Shown: positions 12,680-24,857, counted from the stretch's first letter. The stretch is DNA of 64,000 bases from Rhizopus arrhizus (GCA_024220505.1 JAKZZE010000006.1:1736001-1800000), one strand, 5' to 3'. The notes: generated from the sequence alone by a model not told the origin. A program made the numbers and translations.

Positions 12680-15600
12680 TGAACATTTATTTATTATTAA
12701 ATGGTAATACCAATCCAGTTGACTAAAACATGTATCTATACGAGTGTATTTTGTTATTAATAAAGTTTAATTAGAGGCGGTTGGTAATCTGTCATCTTCT
12801 GTAGGACAGCGAATCTATTGTTTGAAGTATTGTCAATAATATTAATATAAAAAAGATAATTGTTTACCTTTAAATTGGGGTCAAATGTCATAACCGACGG
12901 CTTTAAAGATTGTTTGAGGAACAGTTGATTCCAATAAGACTATCAAAATGAAAGATGAGTTTCTATATTCAAAGAGAATGATAGACTAATTACCTTAGCT
13001 AACCATTGATGAGTCTTTAAGCTAGGATGGAAGCAATCGAAATTACTAACAGAAAAAGCAATGTCAGTCGTGTTTAAGTGCTATTGCATATAAATTTGGT
13101 TGATAGTTACCTAAAAGCATCAATAGGGAAAGAAAGTATATCAGCGTCCACAGGGCTATACATCACGGCGAACGTTCCTCCAGGCTTTCCGCGATACTTT
13201 GCAGCAATTGTCTCAAGTTGCTTATTATATGCTATTTTTTAAACACAAACCATGATTAGACTATATATGCGTATTTGAAAAAGCATTTACCAACGTAATA
13301 ACGAATCATATTTAATGCCGAACTTAGTGTATCAAGGCAGCGACATCCAAGAGTTTTGGTTAACAACCCACCAGAACTGCAGTATTCTTTCTCATTTTTT
13401 GTTCTAAGGTAGATACTTGAAATTCTAAAATTACTAACTATATCAACAAGTGTTAAAATCAGTTCGATGAGCTTAATTTACTGAATTTACTTAAGTTTAC
13501 TACTGTTTTGGGAATTTCTTTTTGGATTCTCTGGATAGCGGCTTCAATATATTTTCCATAAGCTTCGGGTGTTGCATATTTTGAGATAAGTGGATTACAA
13601 GTTGCGCATTGATCATTACCTTGTTCGAAATGGCATTATAATTAGAATTACAATTTGGTTATTATTCCTTATATCTTACTGCCTATTTGAATAGTGATCA
13701 TCTTCCATGCAGTAGAATATCCTCCAGACGAACGAAAATGAGCTTTGATACCTAGTAACATTAAAAATCAATAAACAAGATAATAAGGATAATCAAACTT
13801 TACGAGGAATAAGATAATCCAGCTCATAATCAAGATTCATAGCCATTCCTCCACTTTGTGCTGCATTGAAATTGTCTTTGTGAGGTCGATCTAACAATAC
13901 TGTAAGAATTGCTTCTACTACAAGTAGATTAAGGAAATTTACATAGAGACAAAGGTGGAATACAAAGAGGTCCATGGCATAGCGAAACAAAATGTGACAA
14001 AACCGATGCTCCATAAACATTTGGGTTATAGTACTTGATAAAATTAGCCAGACTAACAGCATCTGTATCACCACCCATACAGTAGCTATTTCCACGGTAT
14101 TCTTGTAAGAAGCTAAGTCCTAGAATACTAGTAAGTCCTTTTCTTTCAGAGATACCCATCATAACAAGGCCAGCCATGGCACTACAGGAGAGGAATTATT
14201 ATGTGACATCTAGTTTTCTTTTCTTTTTTAATTTGTTACCTGTCCCCTAAAGCAGCTATAACTTCGATATCGTCAATACGAAGGTCTGTGACATCCTTTG
14301 CAGCACTTGTCCTTGCCGCAAGTTTTGGACATTCAGAAATAGATGTAACGTCAGCGGAAACGAGTTCCAAGATAACAACAAAAACAAGTGTTATGAATTT
14401 GAGGTAAAGCATCTTGACTTTACTTCTGGAATGAAAGAAAATGCATTCATTTATTCTTGCTTTTAAATGATTTAGAGTTATAGTACAGTTTAAACAAAAG
14501 AACAGGAGTTTGTTGCGTACCAGAAAATAAACAAATAAAACCTCGTTCGCGGGCTCTGGCTATTATTCAAAGAAATCAGGTAGTACTTTAATTGATTTGC
14601 ACGATCAGGGGCATACATATACTTTTTATATGGTAATTAATTAATAAAAATTTGATTGCCCTGCTACATTCTGAGTAATAGAATATATCTTTCAACATTG
14701 TTTTTTTGTTTTGTTTCTTTTTAGAAAAGACATGTAAATGATGAACTTTTGGCTTTTATACATGATACAAAGGAATAATAAAAAAAGAAGTAGTAATTGA
14801 TGATCTGCCTTTGCTTTAGTTTCATGGCCTCTCTTTTATTCTCTAATCAAATGTCATATAATCATATCAATGTCTGTTTAATACCTAATTATTTATGTTC
14901 TGGAAGCAGAAATTTATATGATTTTTTGAGGTAATATATTTTTATTTGGATAAAAATGAGGGTGGTAGTATTAGTTTCTGCCCTTTCTGTTACATGTATT
15001 ATGCATAAATTATTCTTTGAAATCAAGAATATAAGTAGCAGGAAAAAAAATTAGCTGGTACAGGTTATAAAGCTGATGCTCTTTTCAGAAACTGTGTACA
15101 CTAACCTGTTAAGCGTCACAACCAACTCTTTATTCTCAATTTTTCTGTTTAGGAACTCAAGAAACTTCCTCTATTTAACTCCTTTTGACATGCAGTATGT
15201 TGATCGACCAAGGTATCAATTAATAGTATGCATCAACTTATCTATTTTTTATTTTCTTTTTCAAATAAAATGTCTGCATCTGCTACATATCTTTTTCCTT
15301 TGTAGCTGGTTTTGTCTTCTTTATTCAGGGATGATATCAATTATTAGTAATGGGGATAAATAGACATTCCATAGACAGCAGGGGATTTACTTGCAAAAGA
15401 CCTCCTTTTTCTGATATACAGTAGGAACTATAAAAAAAGGAAAAAAAAATTAGGCAACTCATGAAGCATAAGCTATTTTTTTCTACTTGTTTCTTTTTAA
15501 TGAGCTAATTAGCCGTATTCAAAAGTATCAACCTCGCTAGAACCTAATCATTTATATTCAAATATGCTATACACCATATACATCGATAGTATGACTTATT

Positions 15601-15830
15601 CAGATTGATCATTTTATGCTATCTTCTTTAGTAATTTATTCAGGCATGCGTGCTGTAACAATGATTAATAGAATAACAAAGATAAGAGAGATGTTTGAAA
15701 AAACAAGGCGCTGAGCATCTCAAGACGAGAAAGGGATGGGCAAGTATGAAAGAGAGATAATGATGAATACATAGCAGAGTGTGTACTTTCTTTTAGAAGT
15801 CTATGTGATCCAGCAAAATTGAATAAAATT
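12680..15830. repeat. Right arm of the ~3.2 kb inverted duplication
   Basis: This is the inverted copy of 1890-5087. The same lipase gene is present on the minus strand. Small indels occur, and the region equivalent to 2400-2830 is strongly diverged but still alignable. Confidence 0.93.
12767..14412 (-). CDS. Secreted GDSL/SGNH lipase, phospholipase B type (copy 2)
   Basis: This gene is the inverted paralogue of the gene at 3359-5000, with the same exon pattern. Exon 1 is 14412-14240, followed by 14181-13943, 13890-13804, 13751-13680 and further exons down to the stop at 12767-12769. The signal peptide and first exon encode the same protein as copy 1. GDSAMAGLVMMG carries the nucleophile and DCFHPSLKTHQW the catalytic Asp/His. 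The middle of the protein (exons 2-7) differs at many residues: copy 1 reads REFRGSSYVIGGD where this copy reads QEYRGNSYCMGGD. Exon 2 is three bases longer here. I see no inactivating change, so both copies appear functional. The diverged centre may alter substrate use; that is inference. Confidence 0.86.
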
Positions 15831-16439
15831 CTATAGTACAGCATAAGCTCGACATAATTTCAATGTCGAATAATGAATTATAGTAAATATTGTATAGCTT
15901 ACCTGATTCACAATAAGAGAGAGAGTATTTTGACGACCTAAAGACAATGAATGTTGATCATTCTCCATATCATTGTTTACATTTCACTAAGTTTACGTTG
16001 ATCCAAGTCTACTGCGGTACTGATATCCGCTCCATAATCATTTAAGCCGCAGAAGGCTACACAAAATTCACAAGAATGCCTACTATTTCTATTGTATTTA
16101 TAAAAAAAGCTATACCTATATTTGATGCTTATTGATGATATCATTAAATTTCTTGCCTCAGGCCTTCCTTTTTTTTGTATATGTTTATTCATAGGTCGCA
16201 CAATGATGGTCGCAGTTAAGATTACATATCAAATATTACAAATTAAAGAAGGACATAAGGAAATAAAGAATCTACGTGGAAACACTGTAAAGTAAAGGAG
16301 AGATTTTCTTCAATATTATAGCTCATATTCTTAACCAATATGTCTTAGCATAAGGAACATTCTGGCTGCCACTTCGCTAGGCCAAAAGGAGCGTCATCAA
16401 ACAAAAACTTCCAGCGTAAGCGCCAAAGATTGAGAATGC
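15831..16439. other. Intergenic outside the inverted repeat
   Basis: AT-rich sequence between the end of the right repeat arm and a LINE relic. I see no convincing gene or RNA. Confidence 0.45.
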
Positions 16440-17065
16440 TGCATGCAATAAAAGTTTTTAAGTCCAAATCCAGCAAGGAGACATTTTTATATTGGTACGG
16501 GGCGGAAGGGTGATTGTTCCAAATTTAAATGTAAATGGACATAGTAAAAACCTTGAGAAGAGCTTTTCCCAAGCAGACTACTTGAGGGAACACGACCAGA
16601 GGAAATATTCATCGTTCTCGATGGCGCCACACAAGAGACAGTCATCGTCCACGAAGCATTGAGGAACGAGGCAGTTAAGACGCTAGAGACTAGGTAGTTT
16701 TTTGTGGTAAATATCCATAGAATAATGCAAGCTTGGTAAGACATTGGTGAACGCCAGAAGGCATTTCAAGAAGCTTTACTGACTCGAGAGTAGACACTTG
16801 GAATGTTCTCTAGAACAAGCAAATTGCGATTGCGAAACCATTTGATGTTCGGATCAACCAACAGAGTGCCTTCGTACAGATGTGGTCTGATTAAAGCTTG
16901 GAAACACGGTTCTGAACGAACAAAGCCGAGGCCACTAGGCAATCTTCCTATAAGTATTGGGGTTAGCGTTTTGAACTTGACGAAGAAATCAGCTTCGATC
17001 ATCTGTCCTAGTTGTATGGCCATCCAAGTATCTTTGAAATACGACATTCGACTTATCAGCATTTA
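16440..17065 (-). pseudogene. Decayed LINE ORF2 C-terminus (zinc-binding RT tail)
   Basis: Reading the minus strand across two frameshifts and in-frame stops gives ...FWRSPMSYQ..., then RLNCLVPQCFVDDDCLLC and ENDEYFLWSCSLK, a stop, and SAWEKLFSRFL. This lines up with the intact LINE at 51280-51520, which has FWKGDVPLKSRDVWYRIIYN, DPLCSLC and EDPLHFVLTC. The C-x2-C...H/Y-x4-C pattern is the reverse-transcriptase-associated zinc-binding domain. The relic is not expected to make a protein. It lies just upstream of the kinase promoter. Confidence 0.7.
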
Positions 17066-17236
17066 TTATAGAAGTGATGATATTCATTCTTGGGCCAGCA
17101 CGACATTGATTTCCACCTGGTACGACATTACTTTCCAGAAACTCTGTATGTACATTTCAAAAGCATTAATATATTTTTAATATCCGACGATTGGTTTTAA
17201 AGTTACTCTCCTTTTTCGTATTTAGTAAAAAAACCA

Positions 17237-17244
17237 TATAAATA
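17237..17244 (+). promoter_or_regulatory. TATA-like box of the kinase gene
   Basis: TATAAATA lies about 88 nt before the kinase ATG, followed by a C/T-rich tract, the usual fungal arrangement. Confidence 0.45.
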
Positions 17245-17331
17245 AGTATCACTTTGCCCCTTTACTTTTTTCTTTTCTTTCTCCTCTTTATTTACAATTT
17301 TTAAATTTCAACCTTTTTGAGCTCATAAACT

Positions 17332-18414
17332 ATGGGTTCAGATACATTAGATCAACCTATTTTCGCCATTGGAACGATAATAGAAGACTTGGAAATTATT
17401 CAAACATTAAGTATTAGTGTAAATGGTCAGGTTTACTTGGCCAAAGATATAAATACATTTCAGCTTTATGCAATCAAATCTTTACACCACATTGACTCTG
17501 CTTCTCTTCATCAAAATTTTCAACTAAACGAGATTTTACTTCATTCTCGACTTTCCGGACATCCGCATGTCATCCGAATCGAAAGGGTTATACAAAATTC
17601 TGATTGGACACACATCGTTATTGAATATGGATCTGAAGGCGATCTGTTTACTGCTATTGTTGACAACAACATTTACTATGGAAATCACTCGCTTATTAGG
17701 CACGTCTTTTTACAGTTAATCGAAACTGTGCGCTTCTGTCATAGCAAGGGTATATACCATAGAGATTTGAAACCCGAAAACATCCTTGTCTTTGATCGAG
17801 GACACACTTTGAAGCTTGCTGATTTTGGTCTTGCCACCGCAGACTGTTACTCAAAGGATTATGGCTGCGGTTCCACATTTTATTTTTCTCCAGAGTGTCA
17901 AGGCGGATTTCTGATAGATAGTCAAATGGGTTATGCAACTGCTCCTAATGACGTATGGTCACTTGGTGTCATCTTAATTAACTTGTCTACGGGTCGTAAT
18001 CCTTGGCATATTGCATCTTTGGAAGACAAGACTTATTGTGCCTTTCTTAGAGACCCTGATCTGTTGCTAAAGATGCTGCCAATATCAAGTGAACTCAACC
18101 GAATAATCAAACGCATCTTTTGTTTAGACCCTTTAAAGAGGATCACATTGGATGAGCTTTATCTTCGTGTCCAGCATTGTATTCATTTTACTCGTACAGA
18201 AGAAGTGACGCAGTATGAATCAATGGTGCTAAAGGCAGTTCAGTTGAAAAATGCTCAAGTTTACAGCAAATCCACAGATGATTTACCTACACCACCCGAT
18301 ACACCAGATATAACATACTCTCCATGTATTGACCAAGGATCCTCATCTTCATTCATGGGCACGGGCCTTTTACAAAAAGTGGCGCTATTTCCAAAAATGG
18401 AAAAAGAAATCTAG
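17332..18414 (+). CDS. Ran1/Pat1-Ksp1-like serine/threonine protein kinase
   Basis: This is an intronless 360-aa frame. The kinase domain spans ~15-285. Motifs are the ATP-lysine AIKSL (K49), helix-C glutamate E67, HRDLKPEN (D145, K147, N150), DFGLAT (D164) and the activation/P+1 segment GCGSTFYFSPECQGG. The SPECQGG form is characteristic of the fungal Ran1/Pat1, Ksp1 and Sks1/Vhs1 group, which controls meiosis entry, nutrient response and glucose adaptation. The glycine-rich loop is degenerate (ISVNGQVY instead of GxGxxG), so nucleotide binding may be unusual. A ~75-residue tail has a Pro/Thr-rich TPPDTPD stretch likely to be phosphorylated. The domain call is firm and the subfamily assignment fairly firm. 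Confidence 0.93.
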   Translation: MGSDTLDQPIFAIGTIIEDLEIIQTLSISVNGQVYLAKDINTFQLYAIKSLHHIDSASLHQNFQLNEILLHSRLSGHPHVIRIERVIQNSDWTHIVIEYGSEGDLFTAIVDNNIYYGNHSLIRHVFLQLIETVRFCHSKGIYHRDLKPENILVFDRGHTLKLADFGLATADCYSKDYGCGSTFYFSPECQGGFLIDSQMGYATAPNDVWSLGVILINLSTGRNPWHIASLEDKTYCAFLRDPDLLLKMLPISSELNRIIKRIFCLDPLKRITLDELYLRVQHCIHFTRTEEVTQYESMVLKAVQLKNAQVYSKSTDDLPTPPDTPDITYSPCIDQGSSSSFMGTGLLQKVALFPKMEKEI

Positions 18415-20421
18415 ACCACCCTTCCTCCTTAATTGGATAAGAACCGATAACAATTATGACCAAGCATCTTTCCCTACTTTCCTTTCATTTCCTTTTCATC
18501 CACTTACGCTATTCATATACATACGCATAAATACACTAGTACCCTACATGTATATATAGAAGCATCACTTATACTCCCTTTTTGTTTATATTTATGATAT
18601 TTTATGTACATCTTTTTATTCTCATACTCTCATATACCATCTTTTTTTTTTCTTTACTGTTGTTGTATAGATAAATAATATAAAACATTGGCATAAAATA
18701 AATTTGTATTACAAAATTAATGTAAACAAACCTTATATTGTTTACTTGTAAATAAAAGCCTATAATCCTTTCCGATTTTTAAAAATATTTGTACGGGTGT
18801 AATGGTAATTGTACCACAAGTAACAACAGTAACAATTCTAAATGTCATCTGGTTAAACTGTGAAAATTATTTTTCTTAATAGCCTTCAAACTATTTTGTT
18901 ATTGGACTGATAAATGGTGAATAGAATGAAGATGATAGAATAGGGTATAAAAAGGCAACAATTTATAGTGCATATGTATTACCAACTTTGGAATATTCAA
19001 CAAGAAGCCGTCAATTAGCTGCTGCGACTTAAATATTGTTTACCTAAACTGTTTCGCAGAAAAAAAAATCTATTACCAAAAATGGGGAGTAATTCAAAAC
19101 TTTATGAAGTACAGATATTATAGAACCATCTCAATTTCTTAGTTAATTTTATACTTAAAGTTCCATAAAATGTACTGATTCCTCATGTTCAATAATATGG
19201 TTTTAGCTATCACTAACCAATTGTCAAGGTAGTTTCTACCTCTTGTTATATTCGCATTGATTTTATACAAGAACAATTTCACTGGAAAAATTTTCAGCAC
19301 AATACAGCTTAGAAAGTATTTAGATTGAGAAGTCTAACTCATATTCGATGAAAGAGCACCCACTTGAAGTGACTGATCATTTCTACCACGCCAATACATT
19401 TGGAAAATGATCCTTTGAGCTCTAAGTTTTTACCAACTTACTATTCAAACTAGACACACTTGAGCTCATCGCATTTGGCGTTGAATTGTCAAATGAAGTT
19501 GATGTCCACTAGATCAAATTTGAATTGATATTCTTTATGAAGGAATGAAGCGGCCTAATTTAATTAGTTTCAAATAAAGTACCCATTGAGAACAAAAAGA
19601 CTAGAATTTTGTAAACCAATACGTTAGCAAGACACATTTCAGCACCGAACAACCATAACTGAACAGCTTTTCAACTTCTTCTCTCAATAATCATCATTAG
19701 TCTCTAAGAGTATAAGTGAGTTCCTATTGACTATTCTCCATACATCCAGTGTATTTGTTGCAGCCATAGTAGAAAGAGGCGAGAGGTGGGGGAGAAAAAG
19801 AAGAAAGGGCAGTAAATGAAGAGTGGTTTTACTTTGCAGTGAATGATTTTTTGAACCATCACAGAATAGACCGTGATGCATGGAAACAGAAATTTTCTTT
19901 TGGAATCTTTCAACGTGAGCAATACTACTAACTAACGAATGCTTTTCGACTTGAGCTTGAAGTACAATACAAAGCTTCATCCAAAGTCAAAAATACTTTC
20001 AGGCATCCTATTCATACATTCTACATGATTTGTATTAAATTAATTTTAATGCAAACGTTGTTTTTAGGGGAAAAAAGTGAAGAGGATTAAGTTTTTACAA
20101 ATTTGGCGCTCTAAATTTACTGGATGCAATCAATTTTACATATTCTGTGTTTTAGAATGATTGCCATATCAAAGTAATTCACTTTGCTAAAAAGAATAAA
20201 CTTTTGTTTTTATTTTATTTGCGTTAGTATATTACAGTTTGTGCTATGTGCATTATCGACGAGAAAAACATAAATTGTTAAAGCCGACTTATAGTGGAAC
20301 AATTCCTCACCAAACTATGCTTAAAAAATGTTTCACAGTCATCTAATGAGAAGCTAGGTAAATCGGACATTCAATAAAGTAATAAGAATTGATGTTATAT
20401 GTGGGTCTCTTTTTTCCCAGA
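18415..20421. other. Intergenic, no supported gene
   Basis: 2 kb of AT-rich sequence between the kinase and NIT2. An open frame at 19684-19980 (minus) has no recognisable domain. I see no structured RNA. Confidence 0.5.
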
Positions 20422-21733
20422 ATGTTGAAAAGTGCCATAAAGAAAATGTCCAACGTTTTATCCGACTGCTCACCTTTTAAAATCGCTCTTGTTCAACTTG
20501 GTAATGTAGGGTTCAATAAAACTGCCAATTTAGCTCATGCACGCGAAAAAATTCTTGAGGCTGCTAAGAATGGTGCTCAAGTTATTGTTTTACCTGTAAA
20601 TGATAATAGTTTTTCGAGATTTTATTTGTTAAAAGTCTTTTTTTTTTTTAGGAATGTTTCAACTCACCTTACGGAGCTAAATATTTCCCTCAATTTGCTG
20701 AAATTTTAAAAGGAGGAGAGTCGGTAACTATGTTATCTAGCGCTGCCAAAGTAAGATAAGATCATTTTATAGCTGTTTTGATCATTAAAATAATATTCTT
20801 TTTTAGGAAGCCAATGCTTATCTTATAGGTGGCTCTATACCTGAAAAAGAAGAATCTACTGGCAAAATCTACAATACAGTAACTGTTTATGATCCTTTAG
20901 GCAGTATGATTGCCAAACATAGAAAGGTACATTTGTTTGATATCGATGTACCTGGAAAGATTACATTCAAGGTTAGAGAGAAATAAACTGGTGACAAAAC
21001 TTGGGAAATCATAATATATATAGGAAAGTGAAACTCTATCTGGTGGAGATTGGTTAACTCATGTGGATACAAGTAAAATAAAGGGAATAAAAGCATATGT
21101 GCATAGGGTTGACTGTTACAATATAGAATACGGTAAATTTGGTATTGGTATTTGCTATGACATGAGATTCCCCGAAATGGCTATGATTGCTGCCCGTAAA
21201 GGCTGTTTGGCTATGATATATCCTGGTGCCTTTAATATGACAACAGGTCCAATGCATTGGGAATTGTTACAACGTGCAAGGTTTTATGAACTTATTACTT
21301 TACAATTTTGTTTTAACTCTATGCTATATATAGAGCTGTTGACAACCAAATGTATGTCGCTGCTTGTGCCCCTGCACGTAACTTGGAAGCAGACTATCAT
21401 TCATGGGGACATTCTACGGTGGTAGATCCAAAGTAAGTAAAGCATATAAGCTTTTTATAAAGTGAGGAATATTTTGCTTAAAAATGGTTTTAATAGGGGT
21501 ACTGTCATTGCAACCTGCGAAGAAAAAGAAACAATTATATATGCAGATATTGGTAAGCAAAAAAGAAAAAGAAAATGCTGACATCACTTTAATTATGTAT
21601 AAATGTAGATCCTCAAGAAGTGAAGGACGTGCGTACCTTTATTCCACTCTACGATCAGCGTAGATTTGACATTTATGGCGATGTATCGGAGACAGTTGAT
21701 TTTCGTCAAGACAACACTGGAATTAAAAAATAA
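20422..21733 (+). CDS. NIT2: Omega-amidase / nitrilase-family amidase (NIT2)
   Basis: Eight exons (20422-20595, 20652-20750, 20807-20971, 21024-21072, 21127-21280, 21334-21432, 21497-21552, 21609-21733) close in frame at 306 aa. All three nitrilase catalytic residues are visible: Glu in [14 protein letters not shown], Lys in [17 protein letters not shown] and Cys in [14 protein letters not shown]. The context [20 protein letters not shown] is diagnostic of NIT2. The enzyme hydrolyses alpha-ketoglutaramate and alpha-ketosuccinamate to the keto acid and ammonia, salvaging the products of glutamine/asparagine transamination. A second in-frame Met at 20446 could be the cytosolic start; the first 8 residues may add a weak targeting segment. 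The stop lies 12 bp from the stop of the converging ZZ/EF-hand gene. Confidence 0.95.
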
Positions 21734-21745
21734 ACAGATTTTATT

Positions 21746-23452
21746 CTAAAATACAGTACCTAATGCCTCAAACCAACTCACAATACTTGAATCCGTCTGT
21801 ACGCATTGTTTGAATTCCTCAAAATTAATGTAACCTTCCCTTTCTGTCTTGATACTTTTAAATGTTTTATCCACCATTTCATTAATTGCACCTTGTGTCA
21901 TTGTTTCCATGATAGGGAACTTTTCTTCCCAAGCCTTTTTTCCATTCTTTTGCTTATTCTTCAACTCATTATGATTAGACATGAGTAATTTTTGACTATC
22001 AGTACGTAAGGCGTCTGCTGTCATATCATTCACTTGTGTCTCTGATGCATCAGAAAGTATTTTAGCTTGTTCCGCTTCAATGGCATATTGTTTCAGAAAG
22101 TGGTCTTCTTTTAAAGGGTATTTTCTTTTTTTGGTGGAAGGGCCAGCCTCAGTACCATCATCATCGTCATCATCATCACTTTCACTCTGACGTCTATCTG
22201 AAGAGGTAGAGGGAATAGCCACATTAAACGCAGCACTTACAGGCTGGGATGCAGAAAATTCAAAGGAATCCATCATTTCATCTTCCATAGCGCTCACCAC
22301 GTCTCTCACAAGCTCCATAGATAAATAAAAGTATGATTTGTACATTCTATAAAGTTCATCTCTTGATATGTAACCATCATTATCCAAATCATATCCTTTA
22401 AATGCATCTATTAGATAGTGAGAATCGAATATAAACATGTATAAAGCAACTTACATTCAATTTTTTCATCCAAATTTCCTTTACAAAGAATACTTAAGCC
22501 TTGAACTATTTCAGGGAAACTAATAATACCATCCTTGTCTTGATCAAAGAAAGCAAATATCCTTTCTGTAATCAAGTTTTTTTCTAAGCCTAAAGGACCA
22601 AGACATTGCTCAAATGTTTCTTTATCAATTCCTCCGCCTTCTGATTCAACTGTTGATAGTGTTTTGAATTGTTCATAAAGCGCTTCCAGTTCTATTTGAT
22701 CGACTATTTCATATTATTAGCATATGTGTGCACATGTCTACTACTATATCTCTTACAATGGGAAGAGTGTTGTAGTTCTTTATATTTTTCCATTGATAAA
22801 AGAGCCTTATTATAATGTTTTCCAGGATAAAAAGCAGGAAGCAAAGCACTTCTAGGGTTCGCTAAGGGTGGAATGGGTATACGGATTTTCAAAAAGACAT
22901 GTGTATTGACATGACTATTGGATCCTTCACACATTTCGCATAAATCAAAATCGACACAGTTGGCACATTTATATCGTGTACCTCGAATTGGTGATACACT
23001 GCATTTGTTACAAGTGATGCCGCCTAAATAAATATAAGTTTTTGGTTTTTCTTTCTGTTTCAAAAAGGGGGTTTACTTGCTAATCTACAAGCTTTTGTTA
23101 TTTACGGTGAATGTATCCTTCTATACACAAAAGTTTAGTGACAAAAACTTAGTCGTCAGAAAGAGGTACCTTTTCGAGATTGATTTTCTGAAATGGCATG
23201 TAAAAGGTTTAACAGATTTCTGTTCTCATCATCACCCCATTCCTTAAAAAGAGATATAGGTCTATCTTCTTCTTCTGTATTGTTATTGTTCCTTCTTCTG
23301 CGAATATGACGTGAACGTCTTAATCTATTGATAGTGTTGCTCTCTTGACGGGCTTCAGGTTGTCGTCTAAAGTAAGATATAGCAGCAATAGTAGCTAGAC
23401 CAGTTATAAGACCAGAAGCTATTAATATAGCTTTTGAGATATGACGGACCAT
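21746..23452 (-). CDS. Membrane-anchored ZZ zinc-finger and EF-hand protein
   Basis: Four exons (23452-23170, 23023-22757, 22703-22455, 22407-21746) give 486 aa. Residues ~8-28 form an N-terminal membrane segment (AILIASGLITGLATIAAISYF), followed by an Arg-rich stretch. A ZZ-type zinc finger follows (ITCNKCSVSPIRG, YKCANCVDFDLCEMC, closing histidines in SHVNTH). Two canonical EF-hand loops are DQDKDGIISFPE and DLDNDGYISRDE. A third, degenerate one near the C-terminus is KTEREGYINFEE. A polyaspartate run separates the EF pairs. The architecture suggests a calcium-regulated adaptor on an organelle membrane, but I do not recognise a named orthologue. It is divergent from the GPALPP1 gene across a 127-bp shared promoter and converges on NIT2. 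Confidence 0.88.
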
Positions 23453-23524
23453 TTTGAAGATGTAGGAGGAATAAACAGCAAAACTAATTATGTCAAAAGA
23501 ATAAAGTCACGTAAAATCTATTTT

Positions 23525-23560
<36 letters not shown>

Positions 23561-23579
23561 CTTCCTTTATTATCGCATA
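23453..23579. promoter_or_regulatory. 127-bp bidirectional promoter with T34 tract
   Basis: This is the whole gap between the ATGs of the ZZ/EF-hand gene (minus) and GPALPP1 (plus). It contains an uninterrupted 34-T run at 23527-23560, 19 bp before the plus-strand ATG. Long dA:dT tracts exclude nucleosomes in fungi, so it plausibly serves both genes. Confidence 0.6.
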
Positions 23580-24857
23580 ATGATTGGAGCTGAAATTCCT
23601 AAAGAATTATTAAACAAAAGAAACAATGACGCTGAAATTGTCATGTCCGATGAAGAAGAACAAGGAAACGACATTGGGCCACAAATTCCTCAACACATTC
23701 TTCAACAGAAGCAACGGCAACAAATTGAAGAGGATGATAATGAAGTTGCAGGACCCCAAATTCCTCAGTACATTCTTGAACAGAAAAGACAAAAAGCCCA
23801 AGAAAACAATAATGAATCAGTAGGACCTCAGATGCCAGAACACATTTTACGACAGAAGAAACAGCAAAACGAAGATACAACTGTTAGTCCCCAAATACCT
23901 CAACATATTTTACAACAGAAAATTCAAAGTAATCCGGAAGAGATTGCTATTGAGCGAGAAGAATCAAATGACGATGATTATACACCTGCACTTCCTCCAG
24001 ATCTAATTGAACAAAGACGCAATCAACAAAAACAGCCAGGAAGAAGAAGAGCTCCTATCGGCCCTAGCTTGCCTTCCGATTTTATGCCTCAGCAACCAGA
24101 TGAAGATGATACGATTGGCCCTGCTTTACCTAAAGATTACAATCCTGAACTAGATGCAAAATCTTCTGCTATTTATGCAATAGAGGAACGCGCTCGTCAA
24201 AGTAGAGAAGCAATAGAAAAGGTATTCATGATGTGTATCGCTATTGATGGCTAATGGGTTTGTTTGAAAACAGAAAAAAGATGAAGGAACTAAAGTGGAA
24301 AGACCAGAATGGATGCTTGCTCCTCCTGAAGTGGACTATTTGAAGAGTGGTACGGTGTCAATTTTCTTTTATTCTATTACTGTTACTCATTTTATTAATA
24401 GCAAACTCATCCCGTTCAAGACAATTCTCTAATAAACCAATTGGAGATATTGATTCTAGTAGTTGGACCGAGACACCAGCAGATAAAGAACGCAAACTAC
24501 ATGAAGGAAGATCAGGAAAGAGAAAAGCCGAAGAATCTGTTTCTTATTCAGCAATAGATACAGAAAAGAAGAGAGCTATAGAAGAGTACAATGTAAGTTT
24601 TAAAGAACTGATACAAGAGATATTGATCAATTGACTTTCACTAGATGCATACAAGGCCAATGTCTTTATTGGAAATGCATCAACAAAAGAAAAAGAAATC
24701 CAAAGAACCAACAGAAGATGTTACAAAGCGACCTTTTGATAGAGAAAAGGATCTTTTGGCTCCCAGAAGGATGAATAGCAAACAAAAGAAAGAAATGCTA
24801 AAACAATCAAATCAATTTGGTGATAGATTCGGTTATGGACGTAGTTCCTTTTTGTAA
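23580..24857 (+). CDS. GPALPP1: GPALPP motifs-containing protein (DUF3752)
   Basis: Four exons (23580-24221, 24274-24349, 24402-24592, 24645-24857) give 373 aa. The N-terminus begins MIGAEIPKELL. It then carries at least six spaced copies of a short GPxIP/GPALP motif: GPQIPQHIL, GPQIPQYIL, GPQMPEHIL, SPQIPQHIL, GPSLPSDF, GPALPKDY. The C-terminal half has the DUF3752 features: RPEWMLAPPEVDYL, SSWTETPADKERK and a basic tail ending FDREKDLLAPRRMNSKQKKEMLKQ with GDRFGYGRSSFL at the end. GPALPP1-type proteins are nuclear and poorly characterised, with links to spliceosome complexes. The motif repeats alternate with acidic and Gln-rich linkers. Confidence 0.93.

Noticed and set aside
15076..15363. 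95-aa hydrophobic frame in the right repeat arm
   Set aside because: The mirrored position in the left arm (about 2360-2650) does not keep the frame, so it is non-coding sequence.
19684..19980. 98-aa frame upstream of NIT2
   Set aside because: No recognisable domain, overlapping alternative frame, and no conserved context.
23063..23169. Possible 3-8 nt micro-exon inside the ZZ/EF-hand intron
   Set aside because: A single GT-AG intron from 23169 to 23024 keeps phase without it; micro-exon versions add stops or no benefit.
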